Origin: Owenia fusiformis
Taxonomy: Eukaryota; Annelida; Polychaeta; Sabellida; Oweniidae
DNA length: 64,000 bases
NCBI GenBank assembly: GCA_903813345.2
Contig: CAIIXF020000006.1
Span: 4,917,096-4,981,095, forward strand
Direction of reading: 5' to 3'
Part shown: one piece after another, positions 1 through 51,780 of the stretch
Position numbering within the stretch: position 1 is the stretch's first letter
How the letters are laid out: every line of letters starts with the position of its first letter
Position numbers and translations under genes: made by a program
The notes under the pieces: model-generated
What the model was told of the DNA's origin: nothing
What the model saw: the letters and a program-made list of their open reading frames with translations, nothing else
Database searches by the model: none

Positions 1-1035
1 CCAAGTTCATGTCCAAACTCGAGCAATTCATGAGGTGTCCATGTTTGTGCTAGGCCTACTAGTATGTTCACTTAGAGAGTCTACATCTACATGTAGTCGT
101 ACCACTCTCAAATTCAACTCCAGCAATTCAGGATGTTTCTCCTATGTTTCTCCCATGTTCAGTGATTGTTCACTGTCTCAATCTCAAATCTACATTATGC
201 CCTAAGGTAGAAAGCAACAAAGCAGGCTCTTCTCTCTTACTCCAGTACTGAACATAGGGCTTAGGTGACCAAACCTTATTTTTACAGAGGTAAAGTAATT
301 TGCTTTTATTTTGTCCCGTGTTCTTTTGTGCTCGAGCATCACAACTAGCGCTAAATTAATATTTATGTTATTGTGTTATTAAAGTTATTTTATTTTTGGT
401 TATTTTTACGCTTAGTATTGTAGATCAATCTTATGTTGTTATTTTACCTTATTGTATTATATAATACATTATATATGTTATTGTACTTTAATTTGTATTT
501 TATGTCTGATTTATTTTATAGGGATGACCCATGAAATGTTGTACTTTAATTTGTACTTTATGTCAGATTTGTTTTATCTGGATGGACTAAGGTAGATATA
601 TAACAATCCATTTTGATACTCAACTTTTTGGCAATTAAAAGTCCCTGCCCGCATTTAGTAGGCTTAGTTATATCATGGACTTCAAATAACTGGACTGCAA
701 TCGCCTTCCCTTGACCAATGAAAACTCCGCATTTAGGGAATTCCCTGAACCTATGTGTGTTATGGTCACGTGACACGTAGTCCTTGAACTTTTCATTGAC
801 CACCATTTTGTTTTTTACACGTCTTAAGCGGTGGAAAATCGTCAAGTATTTTGGAAGATTAGGTAGGTTTATGTGAATATATATGTATAACAACAATGCA
901 TGCTGATAATTGACACTTATATCTTCTGATCCACATCGATTTCCCGACGATGAATGCTTTTTGTCTTGTTGAATTTTGTAGATCTAAAAATAAACAAAAG
1001 TTTTTTTGTTATGAAATTTTAATATCACGACGTCA
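1..1035. other. AT-rich sequence without recognisable gene
   Basis: I see no supported gene. TTATTTTAT-rich stretches occur at 350-520, with a short direct repeat (TTGTACTTTAATTTGTA) at about 482 and 539. Confidence 0.5.
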
Positions 1036-2530
1036 CATATCAAATTAGCCCAAATTATAAGGAATTTTGTACAAATTTCGGAGAGAAGCCTGTTAAGGTA
1101 ACACACCAAGTCAGCACACCATTACAAAGCTACAGTGTCCTTCTGTGTTAATCCTGAAGGAATAAAGATGTTCTTAACATCTTAAAACCAAATATATTGA
1201 TTGAAAAACATATGACCGGTTGCCATTTTGGATTTTCCTAAGAATATCCACTCATGTGGAAATCAAATTTTGATGAATTTTGTATGGATTTCGCAGAAAA
1301 GCCTTTAGGGGTAGCACACCTAATCAGCATATCATTATAAAGCTAACTTAAAGGTGTCGTTATGTGTTTATTCAAAAGGAATTAGCATCATTTACCACAT
1401 AAACACCAAATATATTAATTTAAAAAAGTATGACCGGCGGCCATTTTGTATTTTCCTAAGAAATTCAATCATGTGGAAATAAGGTTTTGGGTAAACTTGC
1501 ACAAATTTCGCAGAGAAGCCTATAATCGTAGCACAATTAATCAGCATATCATTTTAAAGCTAAGATGTCCTTCTGTGTTAATTCTGAAGGAATAAGCATC
1601 ATTTACCACATAGACACCAAATATATTAATTTAAAAAAGTATGACCGGCGGCCATTTTGGATTTTCCTCTTAATTTATTCATGTGGAAATAAAATTTTTA
1701 GGAATTTTGTACGAATTTCGCAGAGAAGCCTATAATAGAAGCACACCTAATCAGCATATCATTTTAAAGCTAAGGTGTCATTCTGTACGTTTATTCTGAA
1801 GGAATAAGCATCATTTACCACATAGACACCAAATATATTAATTTAAAAAAGTATGACCGGCAGCCATTTTGGATTTTCCTCAGAAATTCAATCATGTGGA
1901 AATAAGGTTTTGGGTAAACTTGCACACATTTCGCAGAGAAGCCTATAATCGTAGCACAATTAATTAGCATATCATTTTAAAGCTAAGATGTCCTTCTGTG
2001 TTAATTCTGAAGGAATAAGCATCATTTACCACGTAGACACCAAATATATTAATTTAAAAAAGTATGACCGGCGGCCATTTTGGATTTTCCTCATAATTTA
2101 TTCATGTGGAAATAATATTTTTAGGAATTTTGTACGAATTTCGCAGAGAAGCCTATAATTGAAGCACACCTCATCAGCATATCATTTTAAAGCTAAGGTG
2201 TCATTCTGTGTTTATTCTGAAGGAATAAGCATCATTTACCACATAAACACCAAATATATTAATTGAAAAAAGTATGAACGGCGGCCATTTTGGATTTTCC
2301 TCAGAAATTCGTTCATGTAGAAATACGATTTTTAGGAATTTTGTACGAATTTCGCAGAGAAGCCTATAATCGAAGCACACCTAATCAGCATATCATTTTA
2401 AAGCTAAGGTGTCATTCTGTGTTTATTCTGAAGGAATTAGGATCATATAACACATATTATTGAAAAAAGTATGACCGGTGGCCAGTTTGGATTTTCTTCA
2501 AATGCTCAATGCTGAAATCAAATTATAAGG
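1036..2530. repeat. ~211-bp satellite, 7 copies, with dimeric higher-order structure
   Basis: The marker TATGACCGGC near each unit's end recurs at about 1211, 1429, 1640, 1852, 2063, 2273 and 2470. Units share GCAGAGAAGCCTATAATCG, CAGCATATCATTTTAAAGC and CACCAAATATATTAATT. Two subtypes alternate: one has AAGGTTTTGGGTAAACTTGC, the other AATTTTTAGGAATTTTGTAC. Outer units are the most diverged. No coding frame runs through. Confidence 0.93.
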
Positions 2531-2540
2531 AATTTTGTTC

Positions 2541-3630
2541 TAATTAGAAGTCCATGGTTATATATTGTAAGCTTACTGTGCATAATTTTGAAACCTTATC
2601 CTAATTTTTTCACAAACCTTTTGTTGATTCTGCAATAGTGTCCAATTGTAAACAGCATTTAGCCTTTTTAATTGGGACATTTTCACCATATTTTCTGTAT
2701 TGGTAAGCTTAAACATTAACCCACACTGGTGGATTAAGGCCCCAAAAAGTGGGCCTTTTTGGTCATATATGTGCCTTATTTTTTAATTTTAGGCCAAATT
2801 TTGAAGAAAATGGGCCTCAAAATTTCAGAACTCAGGACTAAGCTTTTATATACTGACGGACTTAGGCTACTATAAATACGTTGACAGCAGTGAACGAATG
2901 GATTGTCCGGCTAGATTGTCCGGCTAGATCTGTTATCTTTATTTCTAAATGTATAGATGTCGTACTATAGGCCTAGTAGTACTGTTATTATACTTATTTG
3001 ATATTTATCAGTGAATTAAAAAAATACTGATTGGATACAATCGATCACCGTTATATAGTGGTTGGAAAAGTCTTCTGACTGTTGCCTAGGTGTGGATCAA
3101 CTCCCACTCTATCCTGTTCTTTTTTCTAAACCATATTATTCTGCATAAAATAAAGCTATTCGTTTCCTCGTTTTCATGAGACTATTTTTAATATTAATGC
3201 ACGTCAGCTTACAGGAGACTATAATTTTTAGTTAATTCTGTCCCTGGGACAGCTTATTCATTAATTTTCTAGATGTACCAAGCGGACTATATTTTCTGGT
3301 TGTCTCTGTCCCCGAGGCAACTAGTTATCCTTATTTTTCTAGTTATATATGTCAAAGGGGACTATCCCGTCTACTATAAAAACTGGGCAGTGTCCCATTT
3401 GTAGTAAACGTATATACATTGATTTTAAATAACTTATATTAGAATACGTGAGGATATTGGCATGCGTAATTGCACTCGATTCGCTGACTTGAATCATTAC
3501 TAGAGATATAGCACCATGGGAATTATCACGCCCGTTTGATTTTTTGTTTGTGAAAGAATAAATTCCCTTGGTTTTGGGTGACATAGCAGTATTACATGAA
3601 CGGTTTTGTATGTCAATTAACGAGCATTTC
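2541..3630. other. Unannotated AT-rich stretch with short local repeats
   Basis: No gene is supported. There is a local duplication of TGTCCGGCTAGAT around 2906-2930 and a loose duplication of a 'GGACTATA...TTTTCT...GTCCC(T/C)G' segment at 3200-3370. The minus-strand frame at 3339-3632 has no recognisable family or splice context. Confidence 0.4.
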
Positions 3631-3634
3631 AATC

Positions 3635-3910
3635 ATACGACCAATTCAAGAAGAAACGGGCGAAATGATTGAAAACGAACATGCACGTTTTTCGTTTCAA
3701 GCATTTCGCCGGGGCTTTTCAACCGTTTCAAACATTTCAATCAATACGTCTTGAAAAATAAAATTACTATTTCGCTGCTTTCGCCTGTTTCGCCGTTTCA
3801 AGCGTTTCAATCAATTCGCCTGAGCTGTTTTCACATTCTCTTTCATTTCAACCATTTCAAGCATTTCGGCCTTTTCGTCCCCCGTTTCAAGCAATTCGCT
3901 TGTCAGTGTA
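3635..3910. repeat. Degenerate short tandem repeat based on GTTTCAAGCATTTCG
   Basis: The words GTTTCAAGCATTTCGCC, GTTTCAAACATTTCAATCAA and GTTTCAAGCGTTTCAATCAA follow one another with irregular spacing. The plus-strand frame here is a by-product of the repeat. Confidence 0.7.
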
Positions 3911-4179
3911 TACACCATAGGCCTAATTTGGTATTTAAAGTCCGCCCGGGCATCCAGTTCTAGCAAACGGACTGAAATATCTGAGGAAATATAAGTCCAT
4001 CGGTCTTGTTATTCTAGATAATATAGTCCCAGACAATATTTTCCAGGACTTCCTTTGGCACTTGTGCTTAGATTTTAACCGGTATTTGAATGAGTACGGT
4101 TTTCTGTCAATAGAGGTATGAATAGAAACTCTCAGTCTGTCAGTTTCGAGGTAATATTTGATGTTACCATTTTATAGTA

Positions 4180-5690
4180 ATTGCCCCTTGGAACCTGATC
4201 AACTGTCAACCGTTGGCTGCACTAGCCTTGTTGGATCTGTCATCTGTCTAGCTCAATACTAGGGCCAATACTTTTTCTAATATATATTAATGACATTCCA
4301 GACAATCTGGATGGTCATTGCTACATTTATGCAGATGATACCTCATTACACCATCCTTTTGACCCAAAACAACCACAACAAATAGAAGCAGTGGTAAAAT
4401 CCAATCTAATTAAAGTAGAAGAATGGTTTAACACTCGGAAACTTGAAGAGTTCCGAGATGGTTTTCCACTCACCTAGAATAAAAACTGATAATGTGTCAA
4501 CTTCAAAACTAAACAATGTAGAAATCAAAAGAGATACCGAGCACAAACATTTAGGACTCATTTTTGACCCATGCTTATCTTTGATAAGCATATTGGTGAT
4601 TAACTAGTCAAAATAAGAAAAATGTTAAACCCATTAAAGAAACTCAAATTCAAGCTTGGGAGCAAGCACCTAGAAACAATCTTCAACTCATTCATTCTTC
4701 CTCACTTTGATTATGGTGCCATTTTATATGGCACAGCTTCTAGATTTCTTTTGCGAAGACTCGATAGTCTATACTACACAGCGGCACTCTATTGTTCTGG
4801 CTGCATCCAAGGGAGCAGTACAGAAAAGGTTCTAAGTCTCCTAAACTGGCCAACACTTGAATCCAGACGGAGAATACAATCAAATAATTTTATGTTCAAA
4901 GTTGCCAATGGTACAAGTCCCTCATATATCACAGACATTTTTGATAAGTATAGTAATGTTAGGAATAGAAACTTGAGATACATTGATCCATTCAAAATGC
5001 CCATAAGATGCTCTGCTAGATTTTCATCCTCAATACCTTCTGCAATCTCAAAATGGCTAGAGCTCCCCCCTTCTATTAAAACCAAGAAAACTCTTCATAA
5101 TTTCAAAAAACACCAACAGCTTTTCCTCCAAAACCCCTCTAAAATTTTGACCACAAGTCAACTCAATCTTTCTAGACGGCATGAGATAGTGGTAAATAAA
5201 GTAAGAGCTGACTTATTTTTAAAGCTCAATTGTATGCCCATAATTTTAACTCTGTTGACAGCCCTAGCTAATTGTGCTTGTGGCAGCTCTCAAACCTTAA
5301 AGCATATTCTTTTCCAGTGCAATCGCTTAACCTTAGTAAGACAGGATATCTGGGATAAACTTGCTGAATAAGAACCTTCTCTCAATAATAATCTTCCCAG
5401 TATGATTTTATCTCCATTTTGAAAACAGGAAGCCCAAACTTAAGCATAGATGTAAACTCGAAAGCCATTTCACTGATACTTGACTTTATTATAGACAATT
5501 TAGCTAATTCCCTCCCTCATGTCTCTATCTCTGATATCCTGTTGTCCTGTCACACCTGCTCCGGTCCGGGACCCTGTCTGCCACCCCTAGCCTCTCACCA
5601 TTCCTATATATAATGCCCTTTGGCGATTTAGGGATGCTATTGTAATTGTATTTTAAACTATATCAATGAAATAAATAATAATAATAAAAA
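4180..5690 (+). pseudogene. Decayed jockey/CR1-like LINE, 3' end of ORF2 (reverse transcriptase) and tail
   Basis: Non-LTR retrotransposons copy their RNA by target-primed reverse transcription. Here only the ORF2 end survives. From 4264 the frame reads PILFLIYINDIPDNLDGHCY, then YADD (the RT active-site box), with frameshifts and stops until a clean 249-codon stretch at 4622-5371. This later part has the thumb/connector (FNSFILPHFDYGAILYGTAS) and a C-terminal C-x-C ... H-x-LFQC motif. The element ends with AATAATAATAAT near 5670, as CR1/jockey tails often do. Dead by frameshifts. Confidence 0.85.
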
Positions 5691-5849
5691 AAATCTGTCT
5701 TCTAAGTGAACTAAGTGAAGCTGGTAAATTTGGCATGCATCTTGCTACAAATTACGAAGACAGAGGGAGTGTTTTACTAATTTCGCCAACGATTTCAAAG
5801 AATGGGAGCCTAGTCATGCCTGCCAACCCGAGATCAATAATTTGCAGTA

Positions 5850-6130
5850 GTATTTTGAATTGCGGTATTTTTGCGGTAGATTTTTTCAAAATGCGCTAGT
5901 TTTTGCAGTATTTTTCGACAAAATGCGGTAGTTTTACGGTAGATTTAGAAAAAATCGGTAGTTTTTGCGGTATAGTTTCTTGAAACATAAACGTATTTTT
6001 TCGAAGGTTTTTGAAAAGTGCGGTAGTTTTACGGTAGATTTTGAAAAAATGCAGTGCTTTGCGGTAGACTTTTAAAAAACAATAGTTTTGCAGAAGATTT
6101 AGTAAAATGCGGTAGTTTTCCAGTAGATTT
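5850..6130. repeat. Degenerate tandem repeat with unit GCGGTAGTTTTxCGGTAGATTTT
   Basis: About ten imperfect occurrences of GCGGTAGTTTT and ACGGTAGATTTTGAAAAAA follow each other at 20-40 bp spacing. No gene is visible in this stretch. Confidence 0.75.
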
Positions 6131-6441
6131 TTGACCTGAACATGTTGTGTTTATGTCGTTTTGTTCCATTGAGATTCGGAAAGATTTTCATTTCACTCTG
6201 GAAATATGATACCAAGAACAAAACAAGTGTTTGATGTGTTTTCTTAAACAATGTAGATGAAAATATATATATGCATTTTCAAATTATATTGTTACCATTC
6301 AAAAGATGACCATTTAATTGAAGATGTGTTAATTTTTAGATTTTTATGACTGGTTTAAGAGAAACATGTGTTCAAAAGGTTCAACATATCGATACCACTC
6401 CTTTGTCGGCCATTTTATCAGCCCTGAAGCACAACGTGCCT

Positions 6442-6933
6442 TTAACACCCCAGACACATTTGTCGTACGGAGGCCGTGCGTCGACCGCAGATCAATTAAA
6501 TCAGTGTATTTTTGTGGCGAGCGTAAGAAAACTACGCTCGCCTTACAGCCTCCGTACGGCGTATCCAGTTTTTTACAGGCTGCAGGGTCGCCGTAGAAAT
6601 TATAACTCGGAGTTATAATATTTGTTCATTTCTGAGGTCCCCGTAGAAATGAAGTGGCTCAACAAGATTGAATCATTATTTTTCAATGTTTCACGATCAC
6701 TTTTCATTTGACATTACATCCTAGCACTATGAATAACATTTATAAATTGTCCCGATGTATATAAAATGAAAAAAAGTATTATTTATCAACAGAAATTTAA
6801 AATTCACCGTGCGGCTGCCGTGGGAAATGTGACTGCAAAAGTATGAGAGCGCAGAAATTCCACGACGAGCGTAGAAATGTTACTGGCCGCAAAAATGATA
6901 GACCGCAAGGTCGCCGTAGGAACTGGGGTGTAA
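6442..6933. mobile_element. MITE-like element with CACCCCAG ends and internal hairpins
   Basis: TTAACACCCCAG at the left is matched by CTGGGGTGTAA at the right in inverted orientation. Inside are nested inverted repeats: GTACGGAGGC (6463) with GCCTCCGTAC (6548), and GGCGAGCGTA (6516) with TACGCTCGCC (6533) around a 7-nt loop. Plus-strand frames at 6346-6618 overlap it and have no recognisable family. No target duplication is certain. Confidence 0.55.
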
Positions 6934-6966
6934 CTTACTCAGCTACCTTCTCAACTATTTCAACTA

Positions 6967-7434
6967 CCGGATTTTCTCGCATATAAGCCCTGGGCGTATA
7001 ACTGAAAGAAGGTGTAATTTCGTCTGTTATTTTACCTCTTATTTTTCGCCCATGGGCGTATAAGTGTACTACTACGCCCAGTGGGCGTAAAGGTGAGAAG
7101 AGCCATCTTCCTCAAAGACTACCGTACCTACTGTTGTAGTCCTACCGCATGTTTTGTAAGAATCATAAAGGAAATGTCACCTACAACCTGGACTTAATGT
7201 TGAAACAAAGTAACAACAGAACGATCCATCACTGCCACTTACGGCACAGCGTTGAACTTAATGTTGAAACAAAGTAACGACAGAACGATCTGCCAGTGAC
7301 AAAATACTCTTGAATTTATTGAAAAAATCAATAAATAGTCATTTTTTATAGGCCCATGGGCGTATAAGCATACTACATTCGATTTTTGGCCCATGGGCCT
7401 AAATTTAGGGGGGCGTATATGCGAGAAAATCCGG
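6967..7434. mobile_element. TA-flanked MITE with ~20-bp terminal inverted repeats
   Basis: The left end CCGGATTTTCTCGCATATAA and the right end TATATGCGAGAAAATCCGG are inverted copies. Both are flanked by TA (7435-7436 on the right), which fits the Tc1/mariner/pogo superfamily. The 468-bp body has no ORF. It holds a direct repeat of GAACTTAATGTTGAAACAAA near 7190 and 7253. Confidence 0.85.
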
Positions 7435-8540
7435 TACTTACTCAGCTACCCATCAGCTATTTACTCAGCTACTAACTAAGCTAATTAGAGTCTTGGAGTC
7501 TTAAGGTAACTTGTTCAATTAACCCTTCTTGTTGTATCAACTGTTAATGATCAACACATCAGATCAATTGATCAATATGATTTTTTATTTACAAATATAA
7601 CACAACAATTACATTACAAAGATGCACGTCCTATATGACATGTTTTCATATATAAACATCATGCCTAACAGCATGCATGGAGAATGAAACAAAGTTTGAA
7701 TAAGAAACATGTTAGAGTAAATATCTACAGTTTTGCTTCACTTTGAAAGCTTTTAAATGATTTTTATAATCGTAACGTACCTGGAAACGATTTTGTGACA
7801 ATTTGGCTGTACAGTTTAACGATTACTCTATACAATAATCGTAAACATGTCTAGTCGGTTTCTTAAACGTCATTTTCAAATCTTCATGTAATGAGACACT
7901 AAATTGAACTGTTATTTTGTTGAAAAGTGTCGGCCAGAAACTTCCATCTCATTGTCTTTTCCACTTTTAAAGATATACATGTGAAACAGTAGCAATTACA
8001 GTAGCAAAGTGTTCTCTACAATTATGTGCTGTTCAACATCTTTGACATGACACATATGATCAAAGAATAGTAATAGTACTCAGGGTGTCAAATGGCGTTG
8101 TAGCCCCCTCCTTCACATAAAGTAGGTATTCATTATGTATGTCATTGGAAAGAGCATTCAATTCTTGACAACTTAATTCCTAGATGACCAAGGTCATAAA
8201 TTGCTACAATGTTTCACATGCATTTGAGGTGTACCAGTATATGCTCTTCTTTATTGATATTGAAGAAATCATGCATAGATTTTTTGGTATTTAATATTTC
8301 GCTGTAGTGCAAATGGGATCCATATTAAATCGATAAAACAGAGCAACTTATGGAAGCTTTATCCAAAGAAAAGATGTTCAATAGATGTCCTGCACAAGAA
8401 TCTCAAAAAGTATTGAGATATCTTGATAATTTGAGAGAGACACTGCCCTTTCCCATGCCATTTTAATTTCATATCAAACTATACTGGCAGTCGTTTTAAG
8501 ATGCTTTAGATGGTAACTCTCACTTTATGTTTTGGATTGG
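7435..8540. other. Intergenic stretch without recognisable gene
   Basis: I see nothing definable here beyond AT-rich sequence. CAGGGTGTCAAA at about 8084 resembles the outer end of the neighbouring foldback element and may be an old terminus. Confidence 0.4.
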
Positions 8541-8810
8541 GGACACAATGCCTTTTGATTATCCCGTGCCAAGACTATAGTCCTGCGAACGTCTTATTCT
8601 TTTGCCTGTACGATTACAACTTTGGTACGCCCCTTACACTTAAGATACCTACTTCAATAGATTCCTGGGTATTTAAGCATTCTTTTCGTGTTGTTGAATC
8701 CCCAATTGTTTGGGCATATCGGCAGAATGGGAACATTTTTCTTTTTCATCGAGAGATATTCCATCACTTTCCAAGATGGCGGTTGGATTTAAAAGGGAAT
8801 TCCCCGTTTG

Positions 8811-9214
8811 AGGTGTCACTCCTGTAAATCATTGAAAAATATTGAAAAAAATCACAAAATTCAAGTTCTGGGGTACATATCGCCATTTTCGAACGAACTA
8901 GCCCATACAATGACTATATTTCTGCGTTCCCCTATACATAACCTTCATCTTGACACTATATTTAACATAGGGTTTGCGTCTCGATTTTTAACGAATAAAG
9001 TAGTTCCGGTTTACGGGACTATATTCTTGCGATTTTTTTCTTAAAATGGCACATTTAGAAAGTACTTGGCCTCAGCTTTACATACATACCTCAAATGGCC
9101 ACATTGCATACACTTAAACCTACTATACACACCATTGAAGTTGGCATGGCTTCGTTTTTAAAGTATTAAAAAACACTGTCCTACCCGGAAGTGCTATTTA
9201 CCGGAGTGACACCT
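8811..9214. mobile_element. MITE copy 1 with AGGTGTCACTCC ends
   Basis: It begins AGGTGTCACTCCTGTAAAT and ends ATTTACCGGAGTGACACCT, a 19-bp inverted repeat with one mismatch. Length is 404 bp, with no coding capacity of its own. Confidence 0.85.
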
Positions 9215-10005
9215 TAATATCCCAAAAGGGGAAAATTTGACTACGATATTTTTACTCATTTAGCATTTTTTCAAACAATTGAGTTATTTCATGCTCGAAA
9301 CAGCTGCATTTCCAAACTTTTAATACGTTTTCTACAAAATCTAGCCATATTTGGGGAAATAGGTGAGGACTGAGTCTCTAAAAACTGGCCAAAATGACCT
9401 AAAATTGGGTCATCAACTTCAGAGATCTCATGCAAAAATTTTAGACGCAAAATCTCAGAGATTATTTCATTTTGTCAATCTTTATAGTAATGCCTTTCAA
9501 GTATTACACAGAATGAACTGAAATGTATGTTGCTAAATGCAAATATTTTGAGTCAAATGTGGTCCCCATGTGCAAAATTTGCCCCTTTTCTCCTAATTAC
9601 GCCATTTAGGCCCCAGTGTATTGTGACATCATACTCATACCATTGCTACAATGTAGCAATTTACAAATTAATCTTGTTTACTCTTCCTGTGATACACCCG
9701 GCGTGTTTATTAAGCCTGTAAAAATGATAATTTGCAACATTGTAGCAATTTAAATGAGGTACGGAACCTTAAAATCATGTAATTTATGGAGAAATAACCA
9801 GCAATTTTGATGGAATTCCAGTTGATTTTCTCCCATTTATGACCCCTTTGGACCCCGTTTGGCCATTCTGATAGGCACAGGAGTTTAAATGTGAATTAAA
9901 AGCATTGTGTGGCCTAGCCTGAATGTAAATATCGACTCTATGTTGAAATTCTACAACATCCATGGTCTCTGCGCAAATGGAAGCCAATCTAAGGCTGGGG
10001 TATTA
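9215..10005. other. 791-bp segment between two direct MITE copies
   Basis: It starts TAATATCCC and ends GGGGTATTA, an imperfect 9-bp inverted pair. A short inverted repeat sits inside (CTACAATGTAGCAATTTACA near 9645 and CAACATTGTAGCAATTTAAA near 9737). I see no supported gene. Confidence 0.45.
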
Positions 10006-10473
10006 AGGTGTCACTCCTGTAAATCATTGAAAAATATTGAAGAAATCACAAAATTCAAGTTCTGGGGTACATATCGCCATTTTCGAACGAACTAGCCCAT
10101 ACAATGACTATATTTCTGCGTTCCCCTATACATAACCTTCATATTGACACTATATTTAACATAGGGTTTGCGTCTCGATTTTTATATATCACTACGCCAA
10201 CATAGGGACTCATTTTCAGGTAAAATCCCTGCTTCACCGATGAAAATTAACGAATAAAGTAGTTCCAGTTTACGGGACTATATTCTTGCGATTCTTTTCT
10301 TAAAATGGCACATTTAGAAAGTACTTGGCCTCAGCTTTACATACATACCTCAAATGGCCACATTGTATACACTTAAACCTACTATACACACCATTGAAGT
10401 TGGCATGGCTTCGTTTTTAAAGTATTAAAAAACATTGTCCTACCCGAAAGTGCTATTTACCGGAGTGACACCT
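10006..10473. mobile_element. MITE copy 2, same orientation as copy 1
   Basis: It has the same ends as the copy at 8811 and is nearly identical in sequence. It carries about 64 bp (near 10184-10248, containing GCCAACATAGGGACTCATTT) that copy 1 lacks. Confidence 0.85.
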
Positions 10474-10798
10474 TGACCCGGAAGTGGGCCGGATAACCAA
10501 TAAATGGAAGAATTTGACGGTTGAAATAAGTTAAATATTACACGCAAATATTGCGATCAAAAACGAAAATTTCTTTGTTCTGCCGATAAACCCAGACAAT
10601 TGTGGATTCAACTACACGAAAAGAATGCTAAAATACCAAGGAATCTATTGAAATAGGTATCTTCAGATCTTAAGTGTAAGAAGCGTAGAATATTCTCCCA
10701 TGTTGTAATCGTACAAGCAAAAGAACAAGACGTTCGCAGGACTATAGTCCTGGTACGGGATAACCTTTTGACACCCTGTATGTAGAAGTGCTCTCTAC

Positions 10799-10804
10799 TT
10801 TATT
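10799..10804 (-). terminator. Candidate polyadenylation signal AATAAA
   Basis: AATAAA is read on the minus strand about 160 nt beyond the stop codon of the polycystin-like gene. It is the first such hexamer after the stop. The position fits a short 3' UTR but no transcript evidence is available. Confidence 0.45.
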
Positions 10805-10960
10805 TTGTCTGATCAAGCCTTATATTTCAGTTTTTTCCATTTCAAATCATGTATCTTGCTGCAAAAATGCAATTACCTCCCCATGTTTAGATTCAATACC
10901 TACGAAGGCGGAGGCGAAGAATCAACGTTCATTTTGAATCAGATGGCTCTTCTTGTTCCT

Positions 10961-50154
<39,194 letters not shown>

Positions 50155-50917
50155 CTGAAACAACATTTTTCATACTAATTTGCATACATTTCTACCAGTA
50201 GTGGTTTGAGATTTTCATTCAAAAAATCATCCCTGGAAATTCGAAATCGATCCATCAACTTGTTCCCCGTGAACATACACTCCCCTCCATAAGTTTGGCA
50301 ACCTTAGCTCCCCCATTGAACTACGTGTTAAAGCCTCCTTTTATATTTGAATTTCTATTTACATAAAATCTGTGAAGAAAATACTTATAATATGGATGGG
50401 TATGTAACTTGACTTCATTTCCTATGACCACCCTACAATAAACCAAAAATGGCGAAAAATTATTCTGTTCCAGGTTTTCATATAGCATATACAAAGAACG
50501 TTCTCTGAAAAGTTTAAATTGATCCGTCAAATGGTTTGCCTGAAAACGCGTAGACTTGACCTTACATACGAGATAATAATGGCTCCACTATTTGAATCAC
50601 ACAATATGGTATAACTGAGAAGCCCATTCGGGAATCGTTTTTTACGATATTACAGACTTGCGCCCTGTATAAACCCCAAATCCAATCCCATTTAGTAATT
50701 AACCTCTAACTATTCCATATGTTTTCAAGGAAAAATGATAAAAAATGAGAAGAAAACTTGTAATCGTATTGACTGAAATATATAGAAATCGTAGTTATTG
50801 GAAAAATGTATGGTTACATAAGCGCAAATGCCAAAGGGAAGGGTGACTTAAAACTTAGAAACCCAACAAGAAAAGCAAACTGTAAGTGTAAATCTGTCAT
50901 AAGAAAAGTAGACCCTA
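50155..50917. other. Sequence upstream of the first visible polycystin-like exon
   Basis: No further REJ exon was found. A piece near 50510-50560 (GATCCGTCAAATGGTTTGCC) resembles 23585-23615, so part of this is a dispersed repeat. Confidence 0.45.
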
Positions 50918-51544
50918 TACCAGGTCGTTCAATAAGTTCATGCAAAAACACTCTCATTTTTTTTATTTCTCACTGTTTTTCTTTGAAATTTTCACAAGTC
51001 ATAGAAAAAATACCTACTCATTGAAACACAAAAAATGAATTACTTTGTTGTGATTGGTCAAAAGTTATGGTTACTATGGTAACCCGTGTTTTGGTCACGC
51101 GGGGCAATTTATGACGTGAAAAAAAGTTAAATTTTAATGGAATTTTTGTGATTTATTAGTCGCACATTAAGTACACTCTATAATACATTGTCTTTTCAAA
51201 TTGAAGTTCCTCATGTTCAAGCAGGTCACTTCATTAAGTGCTCAAAATATTCCCCTTTATACTGGATGCATAATTCCTGGCGCTTCACCCATTCTTCGTA
51301 TTGAGCCCTGAAGCCACAGGGGAATTTAGTGCGCATTGCACTCTGCACAGCTGCAGTGAGCTCTGTCATGCTTGCGTAACGAACACCTCTCAGTTCATCC
51401 TTCATCCTATTAAACACACCAAAATCCAATACAGCCTCATCAGGGGAGTATGCAGCCTGGTCTAAAATCTCCATCTGTAGGGTATCTCGGATGGTGTCCT
51501 GAACCATATTTGCTCGATGACATGGGGCATTGTCTTGGTGAAAT

Positions 51545-51780
51545 CACTGCGTGAAATATGGGATTCCAACTCTTGACACGTCTAGAAACTGGTCTTTACA
51601 CGCCGGGTTTCTAGACGTGCAAATTATTTACACCTCTTGACACGCGATGAATTCAACTCTTTACACCTCTTTGCACTTCTTGGCACACGCAGTGCAAAGA
51701 CGTGTAAAGACCATGTCAAAAAGTCTTTACACGCCCTGTGACAATTAATGGAATCTCTTGACACGCTCTTGGCACACTGA
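51545..51780. repeat. Left subterminal motif cluster of the CACTG element
   Basis: Motifs include ACTCTTGACACGTCTAGAAA, TCTTTACACGCC, TTTCTAGACGTGC, CTCTTGACACGCG, GTGCAAAGACGTGTAAAGAC (inverted) and CTCTTGACACGCTC: about a dozen occurrences in both orientations. Confidence 0.8.

Larger units (their letters stand above)
8543..10790. mobile_element. Foldback element (arms 8543-8803 and 10481-10790) interrupted by two direct MITE copies
   Basis: The left arm (AAGACTATAGTCCTGCGAACG, then TTTGCCTGTACGATTACAAC) is inverted at the right (GTTGTAATCGTACAAGCAAA, then CGTTCGCAGGACTATAGTCC). Between the arms lie two direct copies of a MITE and about 790 bp of other sequence. A third copy with both arms still adjacent occurs at 12135-12620. 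The plus-strand frame at 8510-8827 is a by-product of the left arm. Confidence 0.75.
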
